The notes: generated from the sequence alone by a model not told the origin. A stretch of 64,000 nt of DNA from Bacillus thuringiensis (GCF_014932895.1 NZ_JACYOF010000002.1:930001-994000), one strand, 5' to 3'; positions 47,118 through 57,284 are shown, counted from the stretch's first letter. A program made the numbers and translations.

Positions 47118-48026
47118 TCATTTCACTATATTCCGCAAAGTACCAATTCCTTCTACTGTAACAACAACTTCATCACCAGCATGTAAAAACTTCGGTGGTG
47201 TAAAGCCTTTTCCGACACCAGCCGGCGTTCCTGTTGCGATAATATCGCCTGGTTCTAATGTCATCCCTTTACTTATTGTTGAAATAATATCTTCTATTGA
47301 AAAAATCATTTGATTTGTGTTTGAAGTTTGCCTTACTTCTCCATTTACTACCGTTTCAATGTGTAATTCATTCGGCGTTTCAATGAATGATTTATGAACC
47401 AAATACGGGCCCATTGGACAAAATGTATCAAAACTTTTCCCTAGGAAAAATTGTTTATGTTTCCTTTGAATATCCCGAGCAGTTACATCATTTATAATTG
47501 TATATCCGAAGACATGGTCAAGCGCTTTTTCTTTTTTAATTTGTTTCCCTCGCTTACCAATAATAATGGCTAGTTCTCCTTCATAATCTAGTTCATTCGT
47601 TGCGTGGGAATGGCCATTGATTTTCTCATCAGTTCCAATAACTGTTGTTGGCGCTTTCGTAAAGATCATTATATTTTCCGGAATAGACTCTACTCCGCCC
47701 ATCTCAATCGCATGCTCACGATAGTTTTTCCCAACGCAAAGAATATTCTTTCTCGGTCTTGGAATTGGTGCTAATATTTTCACCTCTGTTAATGGATAAT
47801 ACGCTGCTCCCCCGTTCTCTTTTGCCCAATTTACAATTTCACATATTTTCTCAAGGCATTCGGTCCCTCTTTCAATACACTCTAACATTGTAATAGGGAT
47901 TGTAACCTTTTCCCCTTTTTGCCTTTGCGCTTCTCGTACATGCAATACCTTTTTTTCTTCTTCATCCACAATACCTACAAATACCTTTTCTTCCTTCTTC
48001 GCCGTTACAAAACGCAATATTTCCAC
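47118..48026 (-). CDS. yisK: Fumarylacetoacetate hydrolase family protein YisK
   Basis: A 302-residue FAH-fold metal enzyme. Motifs: CVGKNYREHAIEMGG, the metal-site Glu cluster in NELDYEGELAIIIGK, NDVTARDIQRKHKQFFLGK, and MTLEPGDIIATGTPAGVGKG. B. subtilis YisK is an oxaloacetate decarboxylase linked to cell shape; that role is carried over by similarity. The start is GTG 48026, with GGATGG upstream. It stands opposite to yisI/gerP, in the B. subtilis order. Confidence 0.88.
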   Translation of the reverse strand: MEILRFVTAKKEEKVFVGIVDEEEKKVLHVREAQRQKGEKVTIPITMLECIERGTECLEKICEIVNWAKENGGAAYYPLTEVKILAPIPRPRKNILCVGKNYREHAIEMGGVESIPENIMIFTKAPTTVIGTDEKINGHSHATNELDYEGELAIIIGKRGKQIKKEKALDHVFGYTIINDVTARDIQRKHKQFFLGKSFDTFCPMGPYLVHKSFIETPNELHIETVVNGEVRQTSNTNQMIFSIEDIISTISKGMTLEPGDIIATGTPAGVGKGFTPPKFLHAGDEVVVTVEGIGTLRNIVK

Positions 48027-48252
48027 TCTCCATCCTAAAACTTATACCTTTAATTGTATTCGCATCCGTAAGAAAAAAACCTTCCCATGCCCGCTAATTT
48101 TTACAATATTCTATTCGTTACTCATTCGTCATTTAGCATAAAATGTAGAAATTCTACTTTTTTTAGCGAAGGTGTTTCTTTTTTATGGAATTTTTGTATA
48201 ATATGTACTACATATATACTAAAAATTTCATTTAGAGATGGAGCCGATTTCA

Positions 48253-48432
48253 ATGTTTGAGCAAGCTATTGAAAAAAAACGCGAAAAAATGATTTATTTT
48301 GCTGAACGCTACGGAATGACTTCTCAAAGAACAGTGAATTGTAGCCAAGAACTGGACAGGCTCTTAAATGTGATTTGGCATGTACACACGGATTTACAAC
48401 CTATTCAAACGCTCGAAACACACACGCAATAA
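48253..48432 (+). CDS. yisI: Spo0E-like aspartyl-phosphate phosphatase (YisI-like)
   Basis: 59 residues forming two helices. The second carries SQELDRLLN, the SQELD signature of Spo0E-type phosphatases that dephosphorylate Spo0A~P and so delay sporulation. ATG 48253 is preferred (GGAG 9 bases upstream) over ATG 48238. It lies just upstream of gerPA, but a terminator and a sigma-K-like promoter separate the two. Confidence 0.82.
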   Translation: MFEQAIEKKREKMIYFAERYGMTSQRTVNCSQELDRLLNVIWHVHTDLQPIQTLETHTQ

Positions 48433-48449
48433 CGTGTGTGTTTCTTTTA
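48415..48449 (+). terminator. Terminator overlapping the yisI stop codon
   Basis: GAAACACACACG / CGTGTGTGTTTC (48415-48426 and 48433-48444), then TTTTA; the TAA stop of the gene lies in the loop. Confidence 0.82.
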
Positions 48450-48461
48450 TTTCAAAAAAGT

Positions 48462-48491
48462 ACACATTTTATTGAAAACGCCCATACAATA
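48462..48491 (+). promoter_or_regulatory. Sigma-K-type promoter of the gerP operon
   Basis: -10 CATACAATA (48483-48491) fits the sigma-K form CATA...TA, with ACAC about 17 bases upstream as a -35. gerP operons are known to be transcribed late in the mother cell. Confidence 0.6.
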
Positions 48492-48528
48492 GTAGAAAAG
48501 AAAATTTTAAAAACGAAAGGTGTTTTGT

Positions 48529-48750
48529 ATGCCAGCTATGGTCGGACATATTCGTATCGTCAATATTGGATCCAGTGGTATTTTTCATATTGGAGATGTA
48601 TTTGCGATTAGGCCTATTAGTTATTCACGCGCTTTCGCTGGGGCCGGTTCCTTTAATGTTGGAGATAATATTTCTGTCTACAATTATCAAAGTTCAACGA
48701 CCGTCAATGATTCAGATTTCATTGATCAAGCGATAATTGGCTCAACTTAA
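48529..48750 (+). CDS. gerPA: Spore germination protein GerPA
   Basis: 73 residues: MPAMVGHIRIVNIGSSG, GIFHIGDVFAI, then GAGSFNVGDNI and a C-terminal DFIDQAIIGST. First gene of gerPABCDEF, whose products lie near the inner spore coat and let germinants reach their receptors. It is similar to GerPF (shared VGD/DQxxIG pattern). ATG 48529 has AAAGGTG 6 bases upstream. Confidence 0.94.
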   Translation: MPAMVGHIRIVNIGSSGIFHIGDVFAIRPISYSRAFAGAGSFNVGDNISVYNYQSSTTVNDSDFIDQAIIGST

Positions 48751-48764
48751 AGGAGGCGATTGCA

Positions 48765-48971
48765 TTGAATTTTTATGTAAACCAAAGCATCATCATTAAC
48801 AGCATTAAAATTGATAGCATTACAACCTCTTCTGTATTCCAAATTGGTACTGCCGGAAGTATTAAAGCTCTATCAAAATTTTCAAATACTGGCGGATTTA
48901 CAGAACCCCTTCGCCCATTACAGGCGAAAGGACAAATTATTTCTATCAAACCATCAACTAGTTCTTCTTAA
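48765..48971 (+). CDS. gerPB: Spore germination protein GerPB
   Basis: 68 residues, MNFYVNQSIIINSIKIDSIT, with SSVFQIGTAGSIKALS. Start codon is TTG 48765, with AAAGGAGG 8 bases upstream. Second gene of the gerP operon. Needed for coat permeability to germinants in other Bacillus species. Confidence 0.92.
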   Translation: MNFYVNQSIIINSIKIDSITTSSVFQIGTAGSIKALSKFSNTGGFTEPLRPLQAKGQIISIKPSTSSS

Positions 48972-49039
48972 GGCATCCTTGTCATAAATATATAGCAGGA
49001 ATATATTTACCCTCCCTATTGAAAAGGAGGTTTCACAAT

Positions 49040-49654
49040 ATGAATCAAGATATATATACTTACTTACACCAACTTCAGCAAGCTCTCCAAACACAACAAG
49101 CAACCATCCTTAACCTAGAAGATCAAGTGCGCCTATTACAAGAAGAGCTTAATGAATTAAAAAGTCGCCCCTCCTCTTCTATAGGAAAAGTGGAATACAA
49201 ATTCGATCAATTAAAAGTAGAAAATTTAAATGGTACTTTAAATATTGGTTTAAATCCCTTTGCAACAAAAGGACAACAAATTGAGGATTTTCAAGTGGAT
49301 ACAGAAACGTTGAAAGTAAATCCTGAAACAGAAACAAACCCAGACTTTTATCAAGGCATCCTTCAAGAAATGCATCGCTACTTAGATGAAGAAGCATATA
49401 ACCGAATTCTCCATTTTGAACAAGAAGAGAGAACGCCGCTTGATGAAATGTATCGACAAATGATGGTTGATGACATAAAGAAACAGATGGAGCATAGGCT
49501 TCCTTATTATTTATCACAAGCTCAATCATATGAAGGTGTTTCAACAAATCCAGATTATTTACGAGATATCATTATTCAAGCAATGAAACAAGATATTGAC
49601 AAAGCCTTCCTATCCTTTATTCAACACATACCAGGCAATTTCCGAAAGGAGTAA
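49040..49654 (+). CDS. gerPC: Spore germination protein GerPC
   Basis: 204 residues, the largest Ger P protein. It starts with a coiled coil (MNQDIYTYLHQLQQALQTQQ... to about residue 55), then a GTLNIGLNPF motif shared with the other small GerP proteins, and a helical C-terminal half. ATG 49040 follows AAGGAGG by 9 bases; a longer frame from 49019 would run through that site. Third gene of gerP. Confidence 0.93.
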   Translation: MNQDIYTYLHQLQQALQTQQATILNLEDQVRLLQEELNELKSRPSSSIGKVEYKFDQLKVENLNGTLNIGLNPFATKGQQIEDFQVDTETLKVNPETETNPDFYQGILQEMHRYLDEEAYNRILHFEQEERTPLDEMYRQMMVDDIKKQMEHRLPYYLSQAQSYEGVSTNPDYLRDIIIQAMKQDIDKAFLSFIQHIPGNFRKE

Positions 49655-49660
49655 GTATGT

Positions 49661-49855
49661 ATGAATGTTAACGTTGTAAATCGCGAGTTAAAAGTCGGAC
49701 AGATTAAAATGAACGGTGTATCGTCGTCCGCACTCTTTTTAATTGGGGATGCCAATTTCCTCATTCTATCTTCCATTCTTGATACACCATTTGAAACTGT
49801 TACTGAGGGGCCATTTGTACCATTAGTAACAGATGTCCCTTCTACTCCAGGTTAA
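49661..49855 (+). CDS. gerPD: Spore germination protein GerPD
   Basis: 64 residues: MNVNVVNRELKVGQIKMNGV and SSALFLIGDANFLILSS. It lies 6 bases after gerPC, with AAAGGAG inside the end of that gene. Fourth gene of gerP. Confidence 0.92.
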   Translation: MNVNVVNRELKVGQIKMNGVSSSALFLIGDANFLILSSILDTPFETVTEGPFVPLVTDVPSTPG

Positions 49856-49870
49856 GGAGACTGAAAAATT

Positions 49871-50257
49871 ATGTTACATCACGTATCAGTTGTTCAAGAT
49901 GTTTCTATTATTTCTTTAGGGATTGCTGCCGTATTTCAAGTTGGGGATGCAAATCAACTAGAATTAAAAAGTAGGTCTCTTGCCGTCCACCGAGAAATCC
50001 CTTGTTATATAAAAGGCGAAGGTCGCTTAGATGCATTCGAAATCTTTACAGATGAACACATCACAATCCCAAAAAGAACGACAGATGTAAAATTAAATAT
50101 TATAAATGAATGCCCTTTTATTGAAGTAAATAACGTTGAGGTGCGAACACTTTTAAATTCTGGTTGCTTTCAAATTGGAAATGTTGATTATGTTTTTAGT
50201 AACTCTCGGTTTATGCAAATCCGCCAATATATTACTGATGAACCTTCCGCTCAATAA
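49871..50257 (+). CDS. gerPE: Spore germination protein GerPE
   Basis: 128 residues built of two GerP-like halves: SIISLGIAAVFQVGDANQ near the start and TLLNSGCFQIGNVDYV near the end. AGGAG precedes ATG 49871. Fifth gene of gerP. Confidence 0.92.
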   Translation: MLHHVSVVQDVSIISLGIAAVFQVGDANQLELKSRSLAVHREIPCYIKGEGRLDAFEIFTDEHITIPKRTTDVKLNIINECPFIEVNNVEVRTLLNSGCFQIGNVDYVFSNSRFMQIRQYITDEPSAQ

Positions 50258-50299
50258 TTCATATAGTAATTAAGAAGCTTAGTAAAGTAGGTGGATGGT

Positions 50300-50515
50300 A
50301 TGCCTTCGGTTGTAGGAAATCTTGTTGTTCAAAACAGTAATGGTTCTTTCAATTTAGGGGATTTTTATAACGTGTCTCCGAAAGAAAATACGAAAGCTTA
50401 TAACGGATCTGGTGCTTCCAATGTTGGATTTGTCGTGAATACTTTTAACGGCGTTAGTGCAACAAATACGTTTGATTCTGATGTGGCCGATCAAGATCAG
50501 ATTGGGACAGCGTAA
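50300..50515 (+). CDS. gerPF: Spore germination protein GerPF
   Basis: 71 residues: MPSVVGNLVVQNSNGSFNLG, NGSGASNVGFVVN and the C-terminal DVADQDQIGTA. It is related to GerPA. ATG 50300 follows GGTGG; an in-frame ATG at 50291 lies before that site. Last gene of gerP, ended by a strong terminator. Confidence 0.93.
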   Translation: MPSVVGNLVVQNSNGSFNLGDFYNVSPKENTKAYNGSGASNVGFVVNTFNGVSATNTFDSDVADQDQIGTA

Positions 50516-50549
50516 AAAAAGTAGGAGATATTCTCCTACTTTTTATTTT
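50516..50549 (+). terminator. Terminator of the gerP operon
   Basis: AAAAAGTAGGAG / CTCCTACTTTTT with loop ATATT, then ATTTTC. Confidence 0.92.
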
Positions 50550-50673
50550 CTCATAAATGGTTCCTAACACATGCCCATCAAGCTAATATTTTGAAGCACC
50601 TCAAAAACGATTTTTTCTATTGGCCAAAATGAACAAAAGGACACTTTTATAAGTTCCCTTTTGTTATCAGCAT

Positions 50674-52461
50674 TTAATACATACTTAACGCTTTCTTCCC
50701 CATATAATTGTAACTACTGATAAATTTGCTTTTAGAAATTTTTGCATCTTTACCTCGTCTAAGCGGGTCATTAAAATATACATACTCATCGTCATATCCT
50801 ACTACAAGCACACAGTGCATATCCCATTCAGCAGAAACTATTTTTCCTGAAGGTGTTCTCCATGTTTGTGGTGCAACAGGGTGGCTAAAGGATGCTGTAA
50901 TCCAAGTTGCAACTGGTTTTCCATTAGCTACCATTCTTTCGATCTGAGAAAAATTAGAACCTGTTAAATCTACACCCGTACTTGTATAACGGTCTAATAG
51001 TGTCTTTAATGGAGCTGGGTCAATAGAATATCCTGGTCCAGTAACCTTCCCGACGAATCCAACAGCAGGGTCTCCCCATATTAAATTTCCAAAGTAATCT
51101 TTATGTTTGGGTGTGTCATCAACAGGTATCTGGAATGCTAATGACATTTTATTTACATCATACCCATGATATCCTAACATCATTGTCATAGAAGTAACTT
51201 CACAACCATCTTTTAGCTCTGGAAGCTGAAAAATCATAGGAGCATCTAGATAGGCGGAGTTTTTGCTCATTACCCCATCTTCATATAAGTAATACCTTTT
51301 ACCACCATCTTGAATCCAGCCTGTTGCCATTACTCCATCGGTTTTTAAATAATACCAGTTGGCGCCATCCCAATACCATCCAGTATGCATTGAACCTTCG
51401 TTATTTAAGAAATACCAAGAACCATTAATGTTATTCCAGCCTGTCGCCATTGCTCCGTCACTTTTTAGGTAGTACCACAGGCCGTTTATCTTATTCCAGC
51501 CTGTCGCCATTGCTCCGTCACTTTTTAGGTAGTACCACAGGCCGTTTATCTTATTCCAGCCCGTTGCCATTGCTCCGTCATTTTTTAGGTAGTACCACAG
51601 GCCGTTTACCTTATTCCAGCCTGTTGCCATCGCTCCGTCATTTTTTAGGTAGTACCACAGGCCGTTTACCTTATTCCAGCCTGTTGCCATCGCTCCGTCA
51701 TTCTTTAAGTAATACCACAGGCCATTTACCTTATTCCAGCCTGTTGCCATCGCTCCGTCATTCTTTAAGTAATACCACAGGCCATTTATCTTATTCCAGC
51801 CTGTTGCCATCGCTCCGTCATTTTTTAAGTAATACCACAGGCCATTTACCTTATTCCAGCCTGTTGCCATCGCTCCGTCATTCTTTAAGTAATACCACAG
51901 GCCATTTACCTTGTTCCAGCCTGTTACTTTCACATTATTCGTGTAATAATACCAAATGTCTCCTTCTTTAATCCAACCATTTTTTTCTTTTTCTGCTTCC
52001 TTATTTGTCGCTATTTTTATATTACTATTTTTAGGCTGTTTCTTTATTTCCAGCGCTTGATTGTTTTCTTGTGGGCTTTCATTTATTTGATTCCCTTGTG
52101 TCTTTTCTTTTTTCTCATTGGTTATTTGATTTTCTTGCTTTGTTTCTTTTTTCTCGTTAGTTATTTGATTTTCTTGAACTTGTTCTTTGTTATGGATAGT
52201 TTCATTATTCTCTTTCTTTTGCTCCTTCTTATCGGTAGTTACACCATTTTCTGGCGTCACTTCTTTTCTGTCAGTATCGTCGCTATTTTTTTTCGAAATA
52301 TCTTTTATAACTTCATCGTTTTTAATTACCTTTGCTTGCTCACCTTCTATAGCGTGCTCTTCTATATGTGGCACCTTATTTATTTCTGTAATTGCATAAC
52401 TATTTATAGGAGATAACAATAACGTACTAGATAAAACGACAAATGATAACTTTTTTTTCAT
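50674..52461 (-). CDS. Secreted C39-like cysteine peptidase with tandem cell-wall-binding repeats
   Basis: 595 residues. Signal peptide 1-23. Low-complexity Lys/Glu/Asn/Gln linker 45-160 with repeated NEKKE and ENQI units. Twelve 20-residue choline/glucan-binding-type repeats 161-398 (consensus GWNKVNGLWYYLKNDGAMAT). C39-like peptidase domain 403-595 with the Cys in ELKDGCEVTSM (C420), His in EWDMHCVLVVG (H549) and Asp in FNDPL (D565). It should bind a wall polymer through the repeats and act there; the substrate is unknown. It is convergent with gerP. The start ATG 52461 has AGGAAGG upstream. Confidence 0.85.
   Translation of the reverse strand: MKKKLSFVVLSSTLLLSPINSYAITEINKVPHIEEHAIEGEQAKVIKNDEVIKDISKKNSDDTDRKEVTPENGVTTDKKEQKKENNETIHNKEQVQENQITNEKKETKQENQITNEKKEKTQGNQINESPQENNQALEIKKQPKNSNIKIATNKEAEKEKNGWIKEGDIWYYYTNNVKVTGWNKVNGLWYYLKNDGAMATGWNKVNGLWYYLKNDGAMATGWNKINGLWYYLKNDGAMATGWNKVNGLWYYLKNDGAMATGWNKVNGLWYYLKNDGAMATGWNKVNGLWYYLKNDGAMATGWNKINGLWYYLKSDGAMATGWNKINGLWYYLKSDGAMATGWNNINGSWYFLNNEGSMHTGWYWDGANWYYLKTDGVMATGWIQDGGKRYYLYEDGVMSKNSAYLDAPMIFQLPELKDGCEVTSMTMMLGYHGYDVNKMSLAFQIPVDDTPKHKDYFGNLIWGDPAVGFVGKVTGPGYSIDPAPLKTLLDRYTSTGVDLTGSNFSQIERMVANGKPVATWITASFSHPVAPQTWRTPSGKIVSAEWDMHCVLVVGYDDEYVYFNDPLRRGKDAKISKSKFISSYNYMGKKALSMY
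51440..51930 (-). repeat. Tandem 60-bp repeats in the wall-binding region
   Basis: Eight consecutive units of 60 bases, nearly identical at DNA level, encode GWNK(V/I)NGLWYYLK(N/S)DGAMAT. Blocks such as AGGTAGTACCACAGGCCGTT recur without change. Silent-site identity shows recent expansion or gene conversion. The flanking repeats (341-398 and 161-180 in the protein) are more diverged. Confidence 0.9.
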
Positions 52462-53112
52462 GCTTAAAATCCTTCCTATATTTACTGTTAGGTATATAAC
52501 TAGATTCAGTAAATGCCCAGCATCCCCCTAAGAATATGTAGTTCATTTTCTTTGCAACTTATATGAATCTCTTTTTTTCCGCATATTCAAAGTATACCAT
52601 ACTCCGAATATACATTTTTTTACTACCAATTAAAATTGTACTAGTATGTATAAGAGTTTCATATAAAAGGATAACACAAAATAGGAAGACGCCCTTACAG
52701 GTATCTTCCTTTATTAATAGAAATATATATATGCAATACATACTCGGTTTTTAATTTTTTCACATCATAGTACCATTATTAGTAAATTTACACTATTTTC
52801 TATTAATACGCTAAAACCCCATACCACATATGTCTAGTCTATCTTTTCTTGCGTAGCATTTATAATACATACTCGAACATTTCAGAACTTGTATTTTTGT
52901 CAAATTATCCATAATTCGATAAATACCAATTTGTTATACTCCCCCATCCACCCTATCGTCTCCTATCCCCTAATTGCAGGTAGTCAAACTCCCGCCAAAA
53001 AATCAGCCAAGGTAAAGAGAATTAGCAGCAGCCAAACTTATCTTAAAAAAAATTTGTAAAACTTAATAATCAGCGAGAATACTAGTCCTCACTGATTACA
53101 ATTTCATTTTAT
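52462..53112. other. 650-bp region without a credible gene
   Basis: AT-rich DNA upstream of the C39-like peptidase gene. Overlapping opposed frames at 52559-52754 have no ribosome binding site and are rejected. Near 53067-53098 there is a hairpin TAATCAGCGAG...CTCACTGATTA resembling the 5' hairpin of the bcr1 copies, just before copy 3. The promoter of the peptidase gene must lie near 52480-52560. Confidence 0.45.
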
Positions 53113-53255
53113 CCCGCTATTTGTGGGCAGTAAGACTCCCACCTCAAAATTCGGCGAATGCGAGGGAGGTAGGTGGGAGATCAACTGCCCGTAAAAGCCC
53201 GATTGGTGAGGGCTGATAATCAGTGGGGGATGCCCCCTACTGATTAAAGTTTCAC
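53113..53255 (-). repeat. bcr1-type repeat, copy 3 (143 bp)
   Basis: In reverse orientation: CCCGCTATTTGTGGGCAGTA ... CTGATTAAAGTTTCAC, flanked by TTTAT at 53108-53112 and 53256-53260. It has the 5' hairpin (GGGGGCATCCCCC core) and the GGGCAGT/ACTGCCC stem. The right-hand TTTAT contains the TAA stop of the neighbouring gene. Confidence 0.87.
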
Positions 53256-53256
53256 T

Positions 53257-53535
53257 TTATTTAAATGATAATCCCTTTTCCTCTAAAACCGCTCTCAATT
53301 TAGGAAAAGATGCAGGCCCCATACCGTGGAATTGTAAAATCTCTTTTTCACTATATTTTGAGAGTTCTTCTACGGTATGAATGCCATGACGTTCTAATGC
53401 CCTTCTTGCTGGCGCTGAAAGAAGAGAGAGAAAGCCTTCTTTTGGCTTTCTCTCTTTCTCACAGGTCGGACAAGTTGGACAATCGCTACTTTTATAGTAC
53501 TCGTGTCCCTGTTCACAAGTTCTTAACGTTGCCAT
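53257..53535 (-). CDS. Zinc-ribbon plus helix-hairpin-helix (RNA polymerase alpha-CTD-like) protein
   Basis: 92 residues. The first 26 contain Cys/His typical of a zinc ribbon (CEQGHEYYKSSDCPTCPTC). The rest, from about residue 36, is an alpha-CTD/HhH-like fold: LSAPARRALERHGIHTVEEL and HGMGPASFPKLRAVLEE. It is a likely DNA-binding protein. It starts 24 bases after addA with no terminator between, so it is probably cotranscribed with addBA. GGGGC and AAAGG lie before ATG 53535. Role unknown. Confidence 0.72.
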   Translation of the reverse strand: MATLRTCEQGHEYYKSSDCPTCPTCEKERKPKEGFLSLLSAPARRALERHGIHTVEELSKYSEKEILQFHGMGPASFPKLRAVLEEKGLSFK

Positions 53536-53558
53536 TCTTGATAGCCCCTTTCTCTTAT

Positions 53559-56500
53559 CTATTCTTCAATATTCACAACATGATTCCCATCAAAGAAGTA
53601 TAAACATTTCTCCTTTACAGGATGCTGTAAGCTTTTCTCAAGTGCCTTTGCATATAATGAAAGCTGCACCTTATAGCGCTCTTCTAAAATCGGTTTCGCT
53701 TGTTCAAATCCGCCTGGGAACTTTCCTTCAATTGTATCCGTTTTAAAGTCGATTAAAGTAATGCCATCTTCCTCTTCAATCATGCAGTCGATAACCCCTT
53801 GTACAAGAATCGACTCTTCACTCTTCCCTTGCCAATCTTGATACGTTTCTTCTGCTGAAAGCATCATCGTAAATGGTACTTCGCGCTCTACACTTTTCGC
53901 TGCTAGTACCCTTTTACCAAGATTACTCTCAAAGAATGCAATTACTTTTTCAACTGCTATTTCTTCAGCCTGCTCGAACGTTAACAATTCCTTGTTTACC
54001 ATCCCTGCAATTTGCTCTTGAAGAGCTTCAATCGTAATCGGCTTCTTCAAATCAACATGCTGCATAACCGCATGGACTGCCGTTCCTCTTTCGGCATACG
54101 TTAATCCTTTTTTCTCCATAAAACGAGGACGTGTTTTAATTGGTGCACGCAGTTTTTTAATAAAGGCATTATCGCTACCATCTTCTGATTGATAATTTCT
54201 CTTTATTTCTGTAACGGATTGCTTCGCACGGTGGGATGTTGCATCCTCATATCCGTACTTCCACATTAATCTGTCGTACACTTCTTCTTTTCGTTCACTT
54301 TCTAACGGAACGGCTTTTTTCTCACGAAGCGCTTCTAACAACTCTTGTTTCTCTTCTTGAACTGGTTCTGGCGCAAGTAACATTTTACCGTCAACTACTT
54401 CTACTTTCCAGTTCGTATCATACTCATAAATCTCATCTGGGATACTTCCTTGCCCTAATTCAAGAAACATTTCACTATCACGGTGTCTATATACTGAAGG
54501 TGCGATCCAGTCTAAATAACAAGACGCTCCGGCACGTATATGATCTGGTAATAACCATTCACTATGCTCCCTTGCATCAAGCCATTTTTCCATTTCCTTA
54601 TTTGCATCCTTAACTGTTCCGATTAAAATTAACTTCTCTTTCGCACGCGTCAAGGCTACGTATAATACACGCATTTCTTCCGCGATTAATTCCATTTTCA
54701 TTTTACGTTTAATTGCTAGTTGCGATAACGTCGTATATTTAATTCGTTTACGAGGATCGATGAACTGTGAACCGAAACCGAAATCTTTATGCAGTAAGAA
54801 ACGTTTCATTAAGTCTTGTGTATTAAAACGGCGACCGAGTCCAGCTACAAATACGACTGGGAACTCGAGTCCCTTACTTTTATGAATTGTCATAATGCGA
54901 ACGACGTCTTCTTGCTCACCGAGAGCTCTTGCCGTTCCCATATCATCACCGCGTTCTAAAATACGCTCAATAAAACGCAAGAAACGGAATAATCCCCTAA
55001 ACGATGTTGCTTCATATTGTCTTGCACGGTCATATAACACGCGTAAGTTCGCCTGTCTTTGCTTTCCAGCTGGTAAACCGCCAACGAAATCGTAATAACC
55101 TGTCTCACCGTACACTTTCCAAATTAAATCGGAAAGTGATTGTTGGCGTGCAAATTCACGCCATCTTTGCAGTAAGTTATAAAACCACTCTAATTTATCA
55201 TGCAGCTCTTTCTCTTCTTCAAGCGGTGCTCCTTTTAAGAAGGAACTCATTACCTCATAAAACGAGCCTTTCTTTCCGTGAGCACGAAGCGTCGCAAGAT
55301 CTTCATCATTTAATCCAACGATTGGTGAACGAAGGACTGCTGCAAGCGGAATATCTTGCATCGGATTATCAATAACGCGGAATACGTTCATCATAATATT
55401 TACTTCTGTTGCTTCAAAGTAACCAGTCGCAAGGTCAGCGTAGACTGGAATTCCTTGCAATTTTAACTCTTCCATAATTTGCGGCGCCCACGGCATAGAG
55501 CGAAGTAAAATAACGAAGTCGCGGTATTGTACAGGGCGCATAGTATCATTTTTACGGTCATACACTTCATAACCTGAGTCCACCATCGCTTTAATACGCT
55601 GCGCCATAAGACGGGCTTCAAGTTGCGCTTTTTCTACTTCCGAACCTTCTTCACCGTCTAACACTTCTTCTTCTGTTTGCTGAATACATAGTAGTTCTGC
55701 TGCTACATCTTCACCTTCTGGATAGCTAGCACCGAGCTTTAATTCAGCGTCAGCATCGTAGTCGATTTCCCCGACTTCTTCGCCCATAATTTGTTTGAAG
55801 ATAAAGTTCGTACTTGCCAATACTTCATGACGACTACGGAAGTTTTTCGCTAAATCGATCTTCATTCCGCCGCCTAATCCTTCTTGTGTGAAGCGTTTAT
55901 ACTTTCCTAGGAATAGGCCTGGTTCTGCTAGTCGGAAACGATAAATCGACTGCTTCACGTCACCTACCATGAATAAGTTTCCTTCACTCTCAGAATCTTT
56001 CGTTACGAATTTAATAATGGATTCTTGTACGAAGTTCGTATCTTGATATTCATCGACTAGCACTTCCGCAAACTTATTACGATATTGAAGCGCTACTGCT
56101 GACGGATTCATTTCACCATTTTCACTTTGTTCACTTAAAATTTGTAAACAGAAATGCTCTAAATCTGTGAAATCGACCATTCCTTTATCTCGCTTCATCG
56201 CTTGGAAACGCTCTGTAAATACTTTTACAAGCTGAACAAGCTTTTCTAATACAGGATGCATATCTTGAAAATCTCGTAAGAAACTTTCAGGTTTGCGGCT
56301 AAATAACTCTTCTTGTAATTTCTTCACTTCATCTTTCGCTTTATTACGAAGAGAATCTACTTGTTTTACAACATCCTCGTTGTAATCACTTTTCTTAATA
56401 CGCTTTAACGTTTGCCACGATACGTTTTGCATCGCTTCATAAACGCTTATCCACGACTCACGAGCTGCTGATGATAACATTCCAAGTAAAGCTGCATCTG

Positions 56501-57284
56501 CTTGTAACGTTTCAACGCGGGGCGCTGGACCGTCAGGAAGCATTGCGAGTTCCGTTGCTTTACGAATATGCTGTTCCGCTGTTTCAAGCTGGAATCTCAC
56601 ATCTTCTAATAAGTAAGAAGCGTACACTAAATCTTCAATTGTCTTTCCTTCCACGTCGTATGCTTCTACTAATTTATCAAGCCATTTTTCCGGATTTGGA
56701 TGTGCTCTTGATTCTGTATGAAGCGCTAAAATCATACGCTGTAAATCATCGTCACTACGGTCACTCGTATAACGGTCAACAAGTTCAAAGAATATCGTAT
56801 TATTTTCAATTCCGTATTCTTCTTCTAGTATGTCATCTAATACTTCTTCTTTTAACAACTCATTTTCTGTTTGATTCGCAATACGGAAACGAGGATCAAC
56901 ATCAAGCATGTAATAATATCCTCTAATTACTTGTAAACAAAATGAGTGGATTGTTGAAATGGAAGCTTTATTTAATAAGCTAAGTTGTTTTCTTATATGC
57001 TGAGAACCTGGTTCATCAATTAATACTTTTTCTAACGCTTCCCCAATTCGATTTTTCATCTCTTGCGCCGCTGCATTCGTAAATGTTACAACGAGCAAGC
57101 GGTCGACATCGACTGGATTTTCTTCATTAATAATCTTTTTAATAATACGTTCAACTAATACTGCTGTTTTACCAGATCCAGCTGCAGCCGCAACTAAAAT
57201 ATCACGTCCATTCGCTACAACAGCTTTCCACTGGTCATCGGTCCATTGACTACCTTCTGGTTTTTTAGGCCAATTTTCTATCAT
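53559..57284 (-). CDS. addA: AddA, helicase-nuclease subunit of AddAB
   Basis: A 1241-residue UvrD/Rep-like helicase with a C-terminal nuclease. Walker [12 protein letters not shown] near residue 35, motif [11 protein letters not shown] near 405, [12 protein letters not shown], motif [12 protein letters not shown] near 870, and a C-terminal RecB-type nuclease with [12 protein letters not shown] and LIDFKTDT near 1190-1205. AddAB processes double-strand breaks for RecA-dependent repair, in place of RecBCD. The start overlaps the addB stop as ATGA. Confidence 0.97.
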   Translation of the reverse strand: MIENWPKKPEGSQWTDDQWKAVVANGRDILVAAAAGSGKTAVLVERIIKKIINEENPVDVDRLLVVTFTNAAAQEMKNRIGEALEKVLIDEPGSQHIRKQLSLLNKASISTIHSFCLQVIRGYYYMLDVDPRFRIANQTENELLKEEVLDDILEEEYGIENNTIFFELVDRYTSDRSDDDLQRMILALHTESRAHPNPEKWLDKLVEAYDVEGKTIEDLVYASYLLEDVRFQLETAEQHIRKATELAMLPDGPAPRVETLQADAALLGMLSSAARESWISVYEAMQNVSWQTLKRIKKSDYNEDVVKQVDSLRNKAKDEVKKLQEELFSRKPESFLRDFQDMHPVLEKLVQLVKVFTERFQAMKRDKGMVDFTDLEHFCLQILSEQSENGEMNPSAVALQYRNKFAEVLVDEYQDTNFVQESIIKFVTKDSESEGNLFMVGDVKQSIYRFRLAEPGLFLGKYKRFTQEGLGGGMKIDLAKNFRSRHEVLASTNFIFKQIMGEEVGEIDYDADAELKLGASYPEGEDVAAELLCIQQTEEEVLDGEEGSEVEKAQLEARLMAQRIKAMVDSGYEVYDRKNDTMRPVQYRDFVILLRSMPWAPQIMEELKLQGIPVYADLATGYFEATEVNIMMNVFRVIDNPMQDIPLAAVLRSPIVGLNDEDLATLRAHGKKGSFYEVMSSFLKGAPLEEEKELHDKLEWFYNLLQRWREFARQQSLSDLIWKVYGETGYYDFVGGLPAGKQRQANLRVLYDRARQYEATSFRGLFRFLRFIERILERGDDMGTARALGEQEDVVRIMTIHKSKGLEFPVVFVAGLGRRFNTQDLMKRFLLHKDFGFGSQFIDPRKRIKYTTLSQLAIKRKMKMELIAEEMRVLYVALTRAKEKLILIGTVKDANKEMEKWLDAREHSEWLLPDHIRAGASCYLDWIAPSVYRHRDSEMFLELGQGSIPDEIYEYDTNWKVEVVDGKMLLAPEPVQEEKQELLEALREKKAVPLESERKEEVYDRLMWKYGYEDATSHRAKQSVTEIKRNYQSEDGSDNAFIKKLRAPIKTRPRFMEKKGLTYAERGTAVHAVMQHVDLKKPITIEALQEQIAGMVNKELLTFEQAEEIAVEKVIAFFESNLGKRVLAAKSVEREVPFTMMLSAEETYQDWQGKSEESILVQGVIDCMIEEEDGITLIDFKTDTIEGKFPGGFEQAKPILEERYKVQLSLYAKALEKSLQHPVKEKCLYFFDGNHVVNIEE

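Noticed and set aside
48238..48252. Upstream ATG for the Spo0E-like gene
   Set aside because: GGAG lies between the two ATG codons, at the right distance only for ATG 48253.
51440..51930. CRISPR array
   Set aside because: The repeats are directly adjacent, with no unique spacers, and encode a protein domain.
51450..51971. Open frame of 173 codons on the plus strand made of 20-residue repeats
   Set aside because: It is the antisense image of the 60-bp wall-binding repeats; a 60-base unit keeps any stop-free frame open. No ribosome binding site.
52559..52754. Overlapping opposed frames of about 60 codons
   Set aside because: No ribosome binding sites and biased composition expected of AT-rich DNA.
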